Below are positions 9,637 to 20,723 of a DNA stretch of 64,000 nt, one piece after another (position 1 is the first letter of the stretch; every line of letters starts with the position of its first letter). Made by a program: the position numbers and the translations under genes. This stretch comes from Cycas panzhihuaensis (Eukaryota; Cycadophyta): the NCBI GenBank assembly GCA_023213395.1, contig CM041465.1, positions 162,075,741-162,139,740 on the forward strand. Reading direction: 5' to 3'. Under the pieces are notes generated by a model, which saw only the letters and a program-made list of their open reading frames with translations, was not told the DNA's origin and did no database searches.

Positions 9637-10155
9637 AGGCGCCCAGTCAGCAAGAGCCAGGCCCGGTCGGCGGCTGACACCACGGCCGATGGCGAGCCCG
9701 GTCGGCCTTGCCCATTTTAGCGCCAGCGGCACCAGTCGTGTCAATCGGCCTGGCCAGTGCCCGATCGACACACTACCCACTCGGCTGTCCGGTCGGCCTG
9801 ACGATCGGCCTGCTTGCCCACTGTTGCCCGATTAACCGCGGCTGCCCGATCAACCTGCTGCCTACTCAAAGGCGCGGTCGGCTACGATCATCAAAACTAT
9901 CCGGCTCGGCGGTGCCAAGGCGGCCACGGCCTGCGGCGGCACTCTCACCGCCCGGTCGGCCTGCTGGCGAGTCGGCCTGCAGCGTCGATTAGCGGTGCCA
10001 ACTCGGCCTCTACGGTAATCATCAACTGTCGGTCAGCGGTGCCAAGTCGGTTGAGTCGATGCCGATCAACAACGCTAGCTCGGCACGGTCATCATCAACA
10101 TCGATCAAGCCTTTGCCCATTTCGGCTTCTGCCAACTCAGCAAACTGCCAGCTCA
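9637..10155. other. GC-rich TCGGC-repeat island in the element C leader
   Basis: Within an AT-rich window this ~500-bp stretch is strikingly GC- and CpG-rich. It is dominated by irregular repeats of GGTCGGC, GATCGGCC and ACTCGGC. It lies between the PBS and gag, where no coding sequence is expected. ORFs run through it on both strands, but residue content (Arg, Pro, Ser, Cys) is that of a simple-sequence block. The dense CpG content fits a young insertion that has not yet lost methylated CpGs. Confidence 0.75.
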
Positions 10156-11350
10156 GCATTGAAAAATCAACACCTTGATATATACATAATAGCATATTTT
10201 CAAAAATATGCTCATGTGAATCAAATTTTTTAAGGTTTTAAGAGAATTTTTTTTAAAATTTCTCAAGGGGGGAGTCTTAAGAGACTTTAAGTCTTTATAG
10301 CTGGGCCTACTTGAAGATTTTTTTTTACAGACATTGGCAGCCTTAATTACCTTAAGAAATCTTTTTTTTAGTGAGATTTAATCTCACTTATAAAGCCTTT
10401 TTTAAGTGGTTCTTAAAAGTACTTTTTTGTACTTGATTAAAATTTTCTTGATCAAAAGAGGACTCAACGAATGACAAGTCATTCTCCTCTTATTGAAGTA
10501 TAATGGTGCTTGGTTAAAATGCCTAAAAAGACTCCCTGCGTGGTGTTCTAAGGAGGCAAAATTGTTAAAAAGTTGATTTTTCAGCACTTGTTCATGCTAT
10601 TAAAGCATCATTGAGCTTAATTAATGTAATCAAAAGGCATATCTACATTGTAAAGGTGAAGAAAATTACCACCTAACTTCATCTTTTGGCACCTTGCATG
10701 GTGACCTTGGCCTTCAAAAGTTCAAAAAGGGAAGGCTCAATTTGAAACTTAATAAAATCACAATTTTCTTGTTGGATTGTTGAGACATTTTAAGTCTCAA
10801 CAGCTGCTACGTGGAGTTCGTATTGGCTTTGGAGCATTTCTTGAGTACACCTTTCTTGTGGCTTCATCACTTCATCAGATTTTGAAGGAACCCTTTTTTG
10901 TTGTCTTCATCAAAGGTTCCTTACATCATTTTCTTTTAAGTACTCAAAGTACTTTATCATTGTACTCAAGCATACATAGCACCTCACTTGGATCATAAAG
11001 CACTTGAAATCTTTTTTGTGCTCATTCTTTCATTGCTTCTTAAGAAGCATTCTTTGTAAGCCAAAAGGCATAAAAATCCAAATAAGAAGACATTAAAAAT
11101 TCACTTAGACTTGTTTAAAAGTGAATTTAAAATTGGGTTGGAGAGGCTTGAAAAAGGTCAAATCCTTGCCTCTGTTACATTTAACTTTGGGTCAACTTAA
11201 TAGCCAGAGTCCTCCACCTCTCTTCACCCCACCGGTTGTTGGATCTTCTTGTAAAATCGGGAATTTGGTGGTGTTGTTTGAGGGTGGATCTTAAGCGACG
11301 AAGCTTTGAAGTCACCAAGTTACTTGCTAGCTCTTAATCAAGTGGAAAGA
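10156..11350 (+). other. Element C leader, no gene recognised
   Basis: This is the rest of the untranslated leader between the GC-rich island and gag. It is AT-rich with T-runs and short internal complementarities (for example GAGATTTAATCTC near 10374). A Thr/Pro-coding patch near 11210-11240 has no recognisable product. I see no gene here. Confidence 0.5.
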
Positions 11351-12357
11351 TGGCTGCCATAAACATGCTTAATGCATGTACCATAAGGCTAACAAGGCAA
11401 TCAAATTATCAAGAATGGAAAAGAATCACAAAAATCTCTTGATAATGATTGAATTTTGGGGATATGTTTACGGAAGAATCCCCAATCACACTGTAGATAA
11501 TAATGATGAAAATCAACTCGCACTGTGGATGATGAATATATTCTTGCATGGGAGGCCAAAGGCGAAATTGCTTTGGCATTCATTCGTATGGTTGTGGACA
11601 TAAATGTAGACCAAAATATTTCTTCGCAAAATCTTCTAAAGAAGCATGGGACACATTGTCCTCTTTGTATGAAAGGCGAGATGAAGCTCGCATTTTGATG
11701 ATAAAAGCAAAATTGTACTCTATCAAATTTGTAAAGCCAATGTCGGCATTCTTGTCCTCCATTAAGGAGGTTTGTAATGAATTAAATATTTTAGGTAGTC
11801 CAGCTACAAGAGATGAAATCGTAGCCTCCATCACAAAAGCATTACCAAAGGACTACAACGGCTTTATATCATCAACTACACGAGATGGTTCACTAAGGGA
11901 GATGACATTCAATGAACTTGAAAGCTTGTTGCTTCAAGAGGAACAAATTTATGCTAAGGATAATGAAGAACCATCTACAACAGGTGCTTTTACAGCAAGG
12001 GCAAAGGCAAATAAAAATCCAAAGCGCATTCACAAAGCGGTTTGGAAATATGAACATTGGATCTTCCAAGTCCAATGTCGTATGTCATTATGGCAAACAC
12101 GGCCACATTGCACTGATGCGAGAAAAAGCAAGCGGATCTTGAAGACAACGGCGGCCGGCGTACGAGGTCAAAGACAACAGCAGCCACGACAACAGTTTCA
12201 ACAAAGGTTCCAACAGCCAGATCACCAGCAGAATCCCCCTCGACCAAATCGAGGTGCCTATCGAGGAGGTCCAAGAAGTGGGGGGGGTCAAAGAGGTGGC
12301 TACCAACGCCATTTTAATCAGTTTGCCAATGAAGACAAACTGTTTTGTGCATACCAA
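11351..12357 (+). pseudogene. Element C gag
   Basis: The ATG at 11351 opens a copia gag (MAAINMLNACTIRLT, then NYQEWKRIT). The frame is lost near 11430 and continues in another frame (LLIMIEFWGYVYGR), then in a third from about 11600. The UBN2 core is clear: SSKEAWDTLSSLYERRDEAR, FVKPMSAFLSSIKEV, EMTFNELESLLLQEEQIY. A Gln/Arg/Gly-rich nucleocapsid tail follows (QRQQQPRQQFQQRFQQ; RGAYRGGPRSGGG). The CCHC knuckle lies in a shifted frame near 12065-12110 and is degenerate (VVCHYGKHGHIAL). Frameshifts prevent a full-length product. Confidence 0.85.
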
Positions 12358-12627
12358 TCATGCAACATTGACAACACTTGGATCGTCGATTCGGGAGCTT
12401 CTCAACATATGACAGGGAGTGAAGAACTCCTATGCAACATCAAGGAAGGTAAAGGTCAATCAGTGACCTTTAGAAACAATGAATCAGTTGAGATTTCAGG
12501 AATAGGCACAATAGCTCCTTTTCATTCTCCTCAAAATCCTTCCTCATCATTTCCCAACAGTGATGCCTACTTCATTCCTTCTATGGAGAAGAATTTGCTA
12601 TCTGTTAGCCAGTTGAACAACAAATGA
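12358..12627 (+). pseudogene. Element C protease
   Basis: TWIVDSGASQHMTGSEELL carries the intact retropepsin D-S-G-A-S active site at about 12377-12433. It is followed by the usual GIGTI and IPSMEKNLLSVSQL segments. It shares a frame with the gag tail. The frame ends at 12627 and integrase continues in the next frame. Confidence 0.88.
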
Positions 12628-13640
12628 GCGTACTATTTAAAAATGGGAAATGTATCATATGTGACAAAGATGACCAGATCGTAGCTGTAGCCTGTGAGGA
12701 TCAAGGTCTTTATAAGTTAGATGCCAATAACATTACTCTTGATTCTGCTTACTCTGGTTCCACATCTTTGTCAAAAATTCAATTATGGCATCAACGTCTA
12801 GGACATTTAAGCCTAGACAATCTGAAGCAGATGATAAACAAAAGCATGGTGTATGGGCTTCCAAAGATGTATGGTTCAAAATGTCTTTGCGAAGCTTGCA
12901 TAATGGGGACACAACATCGGCTGCCTTTTCCTAAAGGCAAAGCATGGCGTGCATCTTATCCTTTGCAGTTAGTTCACTCAGACTTATGTGGACCCATGTC
13001 CACCCAATCCTTTGGAGGAGCATTGTACAACATATCTTTCATTGATGACTTCTCTCACAAAGTCTGGGTCTACTTCCTAAAGCAAAATCGAAGCCTTCTC
13101 CAAGTTCAAAGAGTTCAAGGCGGAAGCAGAAAATGAATCTGGCTACTCAATTGGCACATTAAGGTCAGATAATGGAGGTGAATTAACTTCAAATGAATTC
13201 AACCAATTTTGCAAGGATAATGGAATTCAGAGACAACTCACGACTCCTCATACTCCTCAGGAAAATGGAGTGTCTGAGAGGATGAATAGAATTTTGGCTA
13301 ATAAAGCCAAAATAATGACGCATGCAAAGGGCTTCCAAGAGCTTCTTGGGCAAGCATTTCATACAAGAGCCTATGTGGCCAATCAGTCCTACAACAACGA
13401 TCAACGATATCACACGAGGAGGCATGGTGCGGTAAGAAGCCAACTATCGGTCATTTGAGGACATTCTTGTCTTGCATATATGCACATACCAGATCAACAA
13501 AGAACAAAGTTGGACAAACATAGCCTCAAATGCATCTTTGTAGGATATGCAATCCATAGCAAAGCCTACAAGTTGTATGATCCAGTTGGGAGAAAAATGC
13601 ATCTCTCAAGAGATGTAATCTTTGTTGAGGATGATCAAAA
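12624..13640 (+). pseudogene. Element C integrase
   Basis: The gag-pre-integrase zinc region is clear (WHQRLGHLSLDNLKQM, then CLCEACIMGTQHRLPFPKG). The core keeps all catalytic acidic residues: LVHSDLCGP, LRSDNGGEL and ENGVSERMNR. The frame shifts near 13105 and again before 13270 and 13480. The C-terminal part reads KLDKHSLKCIFVGYAIHSKAYK and KMHLSRDVIFVEDD. Integrase precedes RT, as in copia elements. Confidence 0.88.
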
Positions 13641-15500
13641 TGAGTTGGATATGGCATCAATCCAACCCCCCATTGACAAAGGGAAAAAGATTGTTGAGGA
13701 CTTTCCTTCCTCTCAATCTTATACACCATGTTTTTCATCTACACCTCCTGTACCATCTACTTCATGTTCATCTGCTCCACTTGAACCTTCCACTTCATCT
13801 TCTGTTACTCCTACACTTAGACCAGAAGATATTGAGGTTCATGCCACATCATTTCATAAGTTACCTAAGTGGTACATTCAAACGGTACAGGATGGTCATA
13901 TCATTGAAGGGAAACGTCCATCAAAGTATCGGCAGCAAACAAACTTTGCACTTATGGCTGAAGTGCTTTCTATTGATGAGCCTACTACCTTTGCAGAGGC
14001 TTCACAAAGTGATAGTTGGAAAGCTGCCATGGATGAGGAGATTCAATCCATTCACAAGAATGGTACTTGGGACTTGGTCGAATTGCCTCCACACAAACAA
14101 GCAATTAGTTGTAAATGGGTCTACAAGACCAAATTCCATGCTGATGAGACACTCAAGCGACAGAAAGCAAGACTTGTAGCAAAGGGGTTCAAGCAAAGGA
14201 AGGAATTGATTACGAGGGACCTTTGCACAGAGAAAACATGAACACCATCGGACTTCTCTTGGCCTTAGGCGCACAATGCAAATGGCACAGATATCGGATG
14301 GATGTGAAGGCGCCTTCCTCAACGACGATCTTCAAGAGGAGGTGTACTTGGAGCAACCTCCTGGTTACAAGGAACAAGGCAAGGAGCATATGGTATGTCG
14401 CCTCAAGAAGGCTTTGTATGGCTTGAAGCAAGCTCCTAGGGCATGGTACGCATAAAATCGATGAATACTTTTTGAGACATGGGTTTCATCGATCCACATC
14501 TGATCCAAACTTGTATATCAAACATGAACATCACCATGTCATTTATATTGCCTTGTATGTAGATGACTTAGTGATCATGGGTGATGACACTAAGCTCATC
14601 AATGTTCTCCAGGATGATTTGAAGAGAAGTTTTGAGATGACTGATCTTGGACTTCTCCATTACTTTCTAGGCTTTGAGATATGGCATCAGCCAGGCTATA
14701 TCTTCATTTCCCAAGCAAAATATTCTTGGGACATCTTGCAGAGATTCAAGATGCACGACTGCAAGACGGTGCCTACACCCATGGAGAATGGCACCAAGCT
14801 TTCTCTTAATGAGGAAGCTGAACCAGTAGATTCCACTCTTTATGGATAGTTGATTAGCAGCTTGATATATCTTACCAACACTCGTCCAGACATCTCATTT
14901 GCAGTTGGGATTTGCTCTCGCTTCATGTCTCAACCCAATCAGAAGCATTGGAAAGCAGCAAAACGCATACTCAAATATATCAAAGGAACATTGCAGCTTG
15001 GACTTGAGTATGTACATAAGGAGAGCTTCACTTTGGAGGGTTCTCGATTACGATTGGGCGGGATGCCGGGATAGCGAAATCTACCTCGTTCTTGTTTCAC
15101 CCTTGGTTCGAATTTGTTTCATGGAGTTGCAAGAAGCAACCAAATGTTACCTTGTCCTCCTTTGAGGCAGTACAAAGCTGCAGTCAGCGCAGCTTGTGAG
15201 GCTATCTGGCTTCGACAGATTCTTGGTGAGCTTGGATTTCAGCAGCAATAGCCGACCAGCATTCATTGTGACAATTAGAGTGTCCTCAAGCTAACTAAGA
15301 ATCCAGTCTTCCATGCACGAACCAAACATATTGAAGTTCACCATCATTTCATCAGGGAGCATGTACACAGTGGTGAGATCACTCTTCAATATCGACTAAC
15401 GGAGCAGCAGACGGCAGATATCTTTACCAAGCCACTTGGTAGAGACAAATTTGTAAAATTTAGAGATGGTCTAGGAGTCCGACTCAACATTATAAACAAT
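13641..15500 (+). pseudogene. Element C reverse transcriptase and RNase H
   Basis: A Ser/Thr/Pro-rich linker leads into RVT_2-type RT: NGTWDLVELPPHKQAISCKW. A frameshift near 14210 and another near 14450 follow. The palm is intact, IALYVDDLVIMGDD (14555-14600), then MTDLGLLHYFLGFEI and the TPMENGTKLSLNEEAEP segment. RNase H follows (YLTNTRPDISFAVGICSRFM, then shifted frames with AACEAIWLRQIL, HARTKHIEVHHHFIREH and IFTKPLGRDKF), ending just before the PPT. Stops replace Gln at some positions (for example the TAG near 15270). Confidence 0.88.
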
Positions 15501-15509
15501 AAGGGGGGG
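15501..15509 (+). other. Element C polypurine tract
   Basis: AAGGGGGGG immediately precedes the TG of the 3' LTR. It primes plus-strand DNA synthesis in this class. The same tract precedes a TGTT on the minus strand in fragment N (60858-60866). Confidence 0.9.
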
Positions 15510-16049
15510 TGTTAAACCTCATGGTTTACCTTATGTTTATAATGTTAAGTTGATGTACTTTCTATTCTTGTATTATGTGTGCACTTTTGCACTTTTGTAC
15601 TTTAGGTGTGACTTTATCACTTAAGTGATAAAGTACACACCCACTTTATGTCTAGTGACATAACGTTGTCACTTAAGGGTCAAATGACCCCCTTGCACTT
15701 TTGCTCACAAGAGCTCCCAATGGACACTTGTCCTACATGCAAGCATGCATTGCATGATTGACACTTGTCAATCATGCAATAGCCTTTGGCCTCTCATCTT
15801 CTTCTATTTAAAAAGGCCTCCCTTCATTGTTGCTCATCTTAAGAGGAGGAGCTCATTGTTATTCTGTCAGTTTGCTAATCAAGGTGAAGCATTCTTTGGT
15901 GGTTGGACTAATTCCAACTCCCATTCATGGTATCTTGATCTTGCTCCTATTTCTCTTTCTGTTCTTTATGTTTTATGCTTCATGCATTTGTGATATTGTG
16001 CTTTTACTTATGATCTTGGGACTAATGTGGCTTAATGCCCATTTTCACA
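15510..16049 (+). repeat. Element C 3' LTR
   Basis: This 540-bp copy matches 8862-9400. Visible differences are about six substitutions (for example AAGCTAAT versus AAGTTGAT, CTTTAGCC versus CTTTGGCC, CAAGCTG versus CAAGGTG). The CA end is followed by ATTAC. Confidence 0.96.
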
Positions 16050-16054
16050 ATTAC

Positions 16055-17210
16055 TTGTACCAAGTTTAAAAATAAATCTTTTGTCAGTGTCATAGCTTAG
16101 CAAAAAGGGGCTAAGAATTGTATTTGATGAAGAGGGCTAGTGTTATGTAATGGATATGAAAAACGTTGGCAATGTAATAGCCAAAGGCATAAGATGCAAT
16201 GATCTATATAAGTTGTTGTCAAATCTTGTAAACCTTGCATTGGGTATAAAAGCATGTACTGTTGTGAATTCTAATAATAAAGTTTGGCATTTGAACTATG
16301 GGCATCTCCCTATAGATACACTAAAGTTATTGGAGAAATCAGGCATGGTAAATGGCCGACCTCCTATCACATCTGAAAATTTTGTTTGAAAAGGTTGCCA
16401 GTTTGGGAAGCAGTATTGACTTCCATTCAAGAAAAATAGTTGGCATGCCCAAAATAAATTAGAGTTGATTCACACTAATTTGTGTGGTCCTCTCACTCCG
16501 CTTTCAATCAATGGATGTAGATATTTTAAACCTTCATTGATGATTTTACTCAAAAGGTATGGGTATACTTCCTCCATAATAAATGTGAAGTGTTTGAAAT
16601 CTTTAAGGAATTCAAAGTAGAAGTAGAGTTAGAATACAGAGCTCAAATAAAGTGCATTAGGTCTAATGGTGGTGGAAAATACATATCAAAAGATTTTCTT
16701 GAACTTTTGCAAAATAAATGGGATATGTAGACTGTTTACAACTCCCTATACCCCTCAATCTAATGGGGTTGCTAAAAGAAAGAACAGAACCATCATGGAA
16801 ATAGCTCATACCATGTTTTTTGAAAAGCATGTTTCGAAAACCTATTGGGAAGAAGCAGTTAGCACCGCTTGTTATTTGATAAACCAAAGTCCTACAAAAG
16901 CATTGGAGCAAACCACCCCAGAGGAAGCTTAGATAGGTAAGAAACTTGATTTAAGTATTCTGAAAGTATTTGGATGTCAAGCATTTGTTCATGTTCCTGA
17001 TAAAAAGAGATCAAAACTCCATGCTAAGAGTATAGAATGTATCATGATAGGATATAGCAAAAATTCAAAGGCTTATAAATGCATAGATTCAAAAACTAAC
17101 AAGATCTATGTAAGTAGAGATGTTGTTTTTAATGAATAAGATGATTAGGTCAGCAAATCTCAATTCAGACAAATTGAAGAGGGATCAAAAGCAACATCTC
17201 AAAAAGTCAT
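16055..17210 (+). pseudogene. Element B protease end and integrase (copia), resumed after C
   Basis: The frame left at 8861 resumes here. KINLLSVS is followed by a TAG, then the gag-pre-integrase region (VWHLNYGHLPIDTLKLLEKSG). The integrase core is readable, but its acidic residues are gone: LIHTNLCGPL (Asp to Asn), RSNGGGKYIS (Asp to Asn and Glu to Lys) and NGVAKRKNRT (Glu to Lys). The C-terminal part is otherwise good: KVFGCQAFVHVPDKKRSKL and YKCIDSKTNKIYVSRDVVF. TAG and TAA stops are scattered (16389, 16930, 17138). The enzyme would be inactive even if translated. Confidence 0.88.
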
Positions 17211-17211
17211 C

Positions 17212-18980
17212 ATGGAAGAAGCCTCAGAGCTTACCTTAGAAGAAATCTCTCAAATGTCAAAATCTTCACCAATATCACATGAAGATTCAATCTCAATACA
17301 AGAGGAACAACCATCAAAAGAATCAACCACTGAAGAAGAATCAAGAGCGGGAAAGAAAGTACCAAGATGGTACATCAAAACAATTGAAGAAGGAAAAGGA
17401 GATTTATTCACACACAGAACTAGAAGCCAAAGACCTCAGGCATTGTATAGCAATATTGAGCCTCAATCATTTCAAGAGGCAAAAGATCAGCCAGAATGAA
17501 GGACAATAATGGATTCAGAAATGCAATCAATTGCCAAGAATCAAACATGGGAATTAGTTGAGCTGCTGCCCAATAAACCTATAGTTAACTGCAAATGGGT
17601 TTATAAAATCAGAGAAAGAGTCGATGGAAAAATTGAGACGTACAAAGCCAAACTTGTTGCCAAAGGCTATAGACAGACAACTGGAGTAGATTTTGGAGAA
17701 ACATTTTCTCCTATAGCCAAATTAAATAGAGTGAGAATAGTTATTGCCTTAGTTGCTCAACAAAACTGGAAGGTTTTTCATCAGGATGTTAGAACTAGAA
17801 GAAGAAGTCTACATGGCGCAACCAGAAGGGTACATCAAAGAAGGATAGGAACACATGGTTTGCAAATTGAAGAAGGCCCTGTATGGCTTGAAACAAGTCC
17901 CTCGATCTTGGTATGCCAAATTAGACAAACATTTGTGTCACAATGGCTTCAAACATTCTAACTCCAACTCAAGCCTATATGTAAAGAAAAGAAATGGACT
18001 AATCACTATAGCTATAGTGTATGTAGATGATATAATACTCACAAGGAGTGATGATGATTCAATCAAAAACTTAAAGAAACAACTAGAAAGGGAATTTGAG
18101 ATGATAGATTTGGGTCTTCTAAGCTATTATCTGGGATTGGAAGTGAGCCAACTGGAGGACTTTGTCACCCTCTCTCAAAGCAAGTATATCAAAGACTTGT
18201 TGGTTAAATTCTAGATGGAAAATTGCAATCCATGTGCAACACCCATGGAGGTAAACTACAACTTGGTCACAGAAGAGGGAGAACCCTTGGCCAATGCAAC
18301 TTTGTATAGACAATTAATTGGGAGCCTAATCTATCTCACTGTAACTAGATTAGACATATCATATTCAGTAGGTCTGGTTTCGAGGTACATGCAATAACCC
18401 AAAATAAAACATTGGAAAGCTGCTAGAAGGATACTAAGGTATCTAAAGGGAACAATTGATTTGAAATTAATCTACCCCAGAGAACAGTCAACAGAGTTGT
18501 TAGGGGTTTTGCGACTCTGACTGGGCAAGAGAGAAAGAGCAGAGAAAGTCCACAAGTGGCTATTGCTTCTATCTTGGGTTAGTGAGAATATCTTGGAGTA
18601 GTAAGAGACAAACCACCATTGCATTGTCATCAACAGAAGCTGAATCCAAATATGCAATGAGTGCTACAAGTGAAGCAATATGGCTAAGACAACTTCTAGT
18701 AGACTTGGACCAACAATAATATACAACAACAAATTATGAATTGTGACAATCAGAGTACAATCAAGTTGACCAAGAACCTAGTTCTTCATGCAAGAACAGA
18801 GCATATAGAAGTACATCACCATTTCATAAGGGAGAAAGTTCAAAATAAAGAATTTGATTTAACATATTGTCACATAATAGAACAGGTTGCAAATATATTG
18901 ACAAAGCCTCTTAGGAGAGATAGATTTCAAATTCTTAGAAATAAGATAGGTCTAAAAGAGGATATAACATTAAGAGAGCA
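17212..18980 (+). pseudogene. Element B reverse transcriptase and RNase H
   Basis: After an acidic linker (GKKVPRWYIKTIEEGKGD) the RT begins NQTWELVELLPNKPIVNCKW. A frameshift near 17800 interrupts the QDVRT/KGAFL region. The catalytic box is intact (VYVDDIILTRSDDD, about 18017-18060), as is MIDLGLLSYYLGLEV. A TAG at 18212 precedes MENCNPCATPMEVN. RNase H continues (ISYSVGLVSRYMQ), then a frame change near 18400-18500 and HARTEHIEVHHHFIREK, ending at the LTR. Confidence 0.88.
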
Positions 18981-19193
18981 TGTTAAAGTATAATGTTATA
19001 TCCTAGTTATTGAAAGGGTAATGTTATAAACCCTTCTTTGTAACTCCTATATTCCTAACATGTGTCATGTTCTAAAGAGTCAATTGCAATTCAATTTGTA
19101 ACGGTTGTATTGAATCATGTATATTTAAGGAGACATTGTCTCATTATAATGCAAGTCATCTTTACACCACTTATTTGGTTTGTGAAGTTAACA
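18981..19193 (+). repeat. Element B 3' LTR
   Basis: It starts TGTTAAAGTATAATG after a purine stretch (ATTAAGAGAGCA) and ends GAAGTTAACA, giving TG...CA ends and about 213 bp. Its 5' partner is absent because the left end of B is truncated near 7882. The sequence to its right belongs to the LTR of element D. Confidence 0.7.
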
Positions 19194-19259
19194 GACACAT
19201 AACCCTCATGTTAACCTAGGAAAGGAGCCTAAAGTAGATAAAACATTATTAGTTCAACA
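19194..19259 (-). repeat. Element D 3' LTR, remnant
   Basis: About 65 bp (ACATAACCCTCATGTTAACC ... GTTCAACA) match the right end of the D LTR at 31420-31485 with few differences. The rest is missing because element B abuts it. On the minus strand it is preceded by the PPT ATTAAAAGAGAG (plus strand 19260-19271). Confidence 0.8.
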
Positions 19260-19261
19260 CT

Positions 19262-20388
19262 CTCTTTTAATGTTTTGTCTATTTTTCTTTCACTCCAAGT
19301 CTATCTTTAAAGTACTAAAATTTCTCTTTAGCAAGTGCCTTTGTGAGAACATCAACAACTTGTTCTTCACTGGTACAGTGGAGTAGATACAATTCCTTGC
19401 TTTGCACTTTTTCTCTCATGAAATGGTGATGGACTTCAATATGTTTTGTTCTGGCATGAAATACTAGATTTTTTGTTATTTTGATAATACTCTAGTTATC
19501 ACAAAAGAGAACAGTGGGATGACTTTGTTTTTGTTTCAAATCCTTTAGGAGTTGCTTGATCCATACAGCTTCTCAAGTGGCATTGACTGTTGATTTATAT
19601 TCAGTTCTAGTGGAGAATAAAGCTATAGTTAGTTGTTTCTTACTGCTCCATGATGTAATTGCTGAACCAAGTGAGAAGCAATATCGTGTTGTGGATTTGC
19701 TATCCTGGTTCTCCAATCCAGTCCGAGTCATTATACCTTGTTAGTTGCATACTGGAAGTCTTAATATAACTTAGGCCTATGGTCGAAGTACCTTTGATAT
19801 GCCTAAGTATTATTTTTGCTGCATTCTAGTGTGAAATCTTTGGTTGCTGTATGTACCTGGAGATTCTCCAACTGAGTATGAGATGTCAGGTCTGCTGGCT
19901 GTGAGATAAATGAGATTGCCTACCAATTGCTTGTACAATGTTGCATCTATTGGTTGACCATCTATATCATGAGTTAGAACACATCCTATCTCTATTAGAC
20001 TAGAGTAGTTGTTACAATCTTCCATTTTGAATTTTTTAAGAATATTTCTAACATATTTTGATTATGATATAAAAATTGAATTCTTTTGTTGTTTTATTTC
20101 AATCCCGAGATAATAGTGGAGAAGACCTAAATCAGTCATTTCAAAGTCTTTCTCTAACTAGGATTCTATTTTCGAAATGGACTCATCATCATTTCCTATA
20201 ACAATCATATCATCTACATATACAACAATGATAGTGATTAACCCTTTATTAGTTTTAACATATAGACTAGGGCCAGAATCACATTTACTGAATTCATTTT
20301 GATTGAGATGTCTATCTAGTTTGACATACTTGGCTTTTAGTGCTTGCTTTAGACCATAAAGGGCCTTTTTTAACTTGCAAATAAGATG
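19262..20388 (-). pseudogene. Element D RNase H and RT C-terminal part (copia)
   Basis: RNase H occupies about 19290-19990 on the minus strand, with the end segment (EEQVVDVLTKALAKEKF-like), HARTKHIEVHHHFMREK in broken frames, and DATLYKQLVGNLIYLTASRP at 19960-19900. RT follows upstream, to 20418: [20 protein letters not shown] and the intact box VYVDDMIVIGNDDES (about 20170-20230). Stops and frameshifts are frequent. Element E interrupts the RT at 20389, and D continues at 23135. Confidence 0.85.
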
Positions 20389-20723
20389 TGTTGAAGTAAT
20401 TATTATGTTGTAATGCACATTTGTACAAGTAGGTGGTCTTTGGTTTATTGGTCAAATAATAGGTGATATGTCATATTAGAGGTTAATGGGTCCCACTCAT
20501 TCCACACCTCATCCTACATATTCTCACATGTCTTGTATAAATAAGTGAGTGAGGTAGAGTAATGCATATAGTGGTGATGGAGTCATTATTGTGGAGTCAT
20601 GATGTAGACTCATATCATTATGATGTAGACGTTCTGGTTCTGAGTTAATACTATTATCATGATGTTTATGTTGCTTATTTCATTGTTCATGATATTGCAT
20701 GTTTTCTATTAAATAATTTAACA
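20389..20723 (+). repeat. Element E 5' LTR
   Basis: It begins TGTTGAAGTAATT and ends AATTTAACA, and pairs with 22801-23134. It contains two close copies of ATGATGTAGAC (about 20600-20630), also in the 3' LTR. The PBS-like TGATAGTAGAGC follows at 20724, three mismatches from the initiator-Met PBS. Confidence 0.9.

Larger units (their letters stand above)
8862..16049 (+). mobile_element. Ty1/copia LTR retrotransposon C, complete nested insertion
   Basis: Two LTRs of 539 and 540 bp bound a 7.2-kb element. It is flanked by the 5-bp duplication ATTAC (8857-8861 and 16050-16054). Removing the element and one ATTAC restores a continuous reading frame in host element B. Internal order is PBS, long leader with a GC-rich island, gag, protease, integrase, RT, RNase H, PPT. 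Integrase before RT is the copia order. The LTRs differ at about six bases (near 1%), so the insertion is recent relative to its host. The polyprotein nevertheless has several frameshifts and stops. Confidence 0.96.

Noticed and set aside
9386-10233. Plus-strand ORFs across the GC-rich leader of C as host genes.
   Set aside because: Overlapping ORFs in several frames are expected in a GC-rich repeat with few stop codons; no domain is recognisable.
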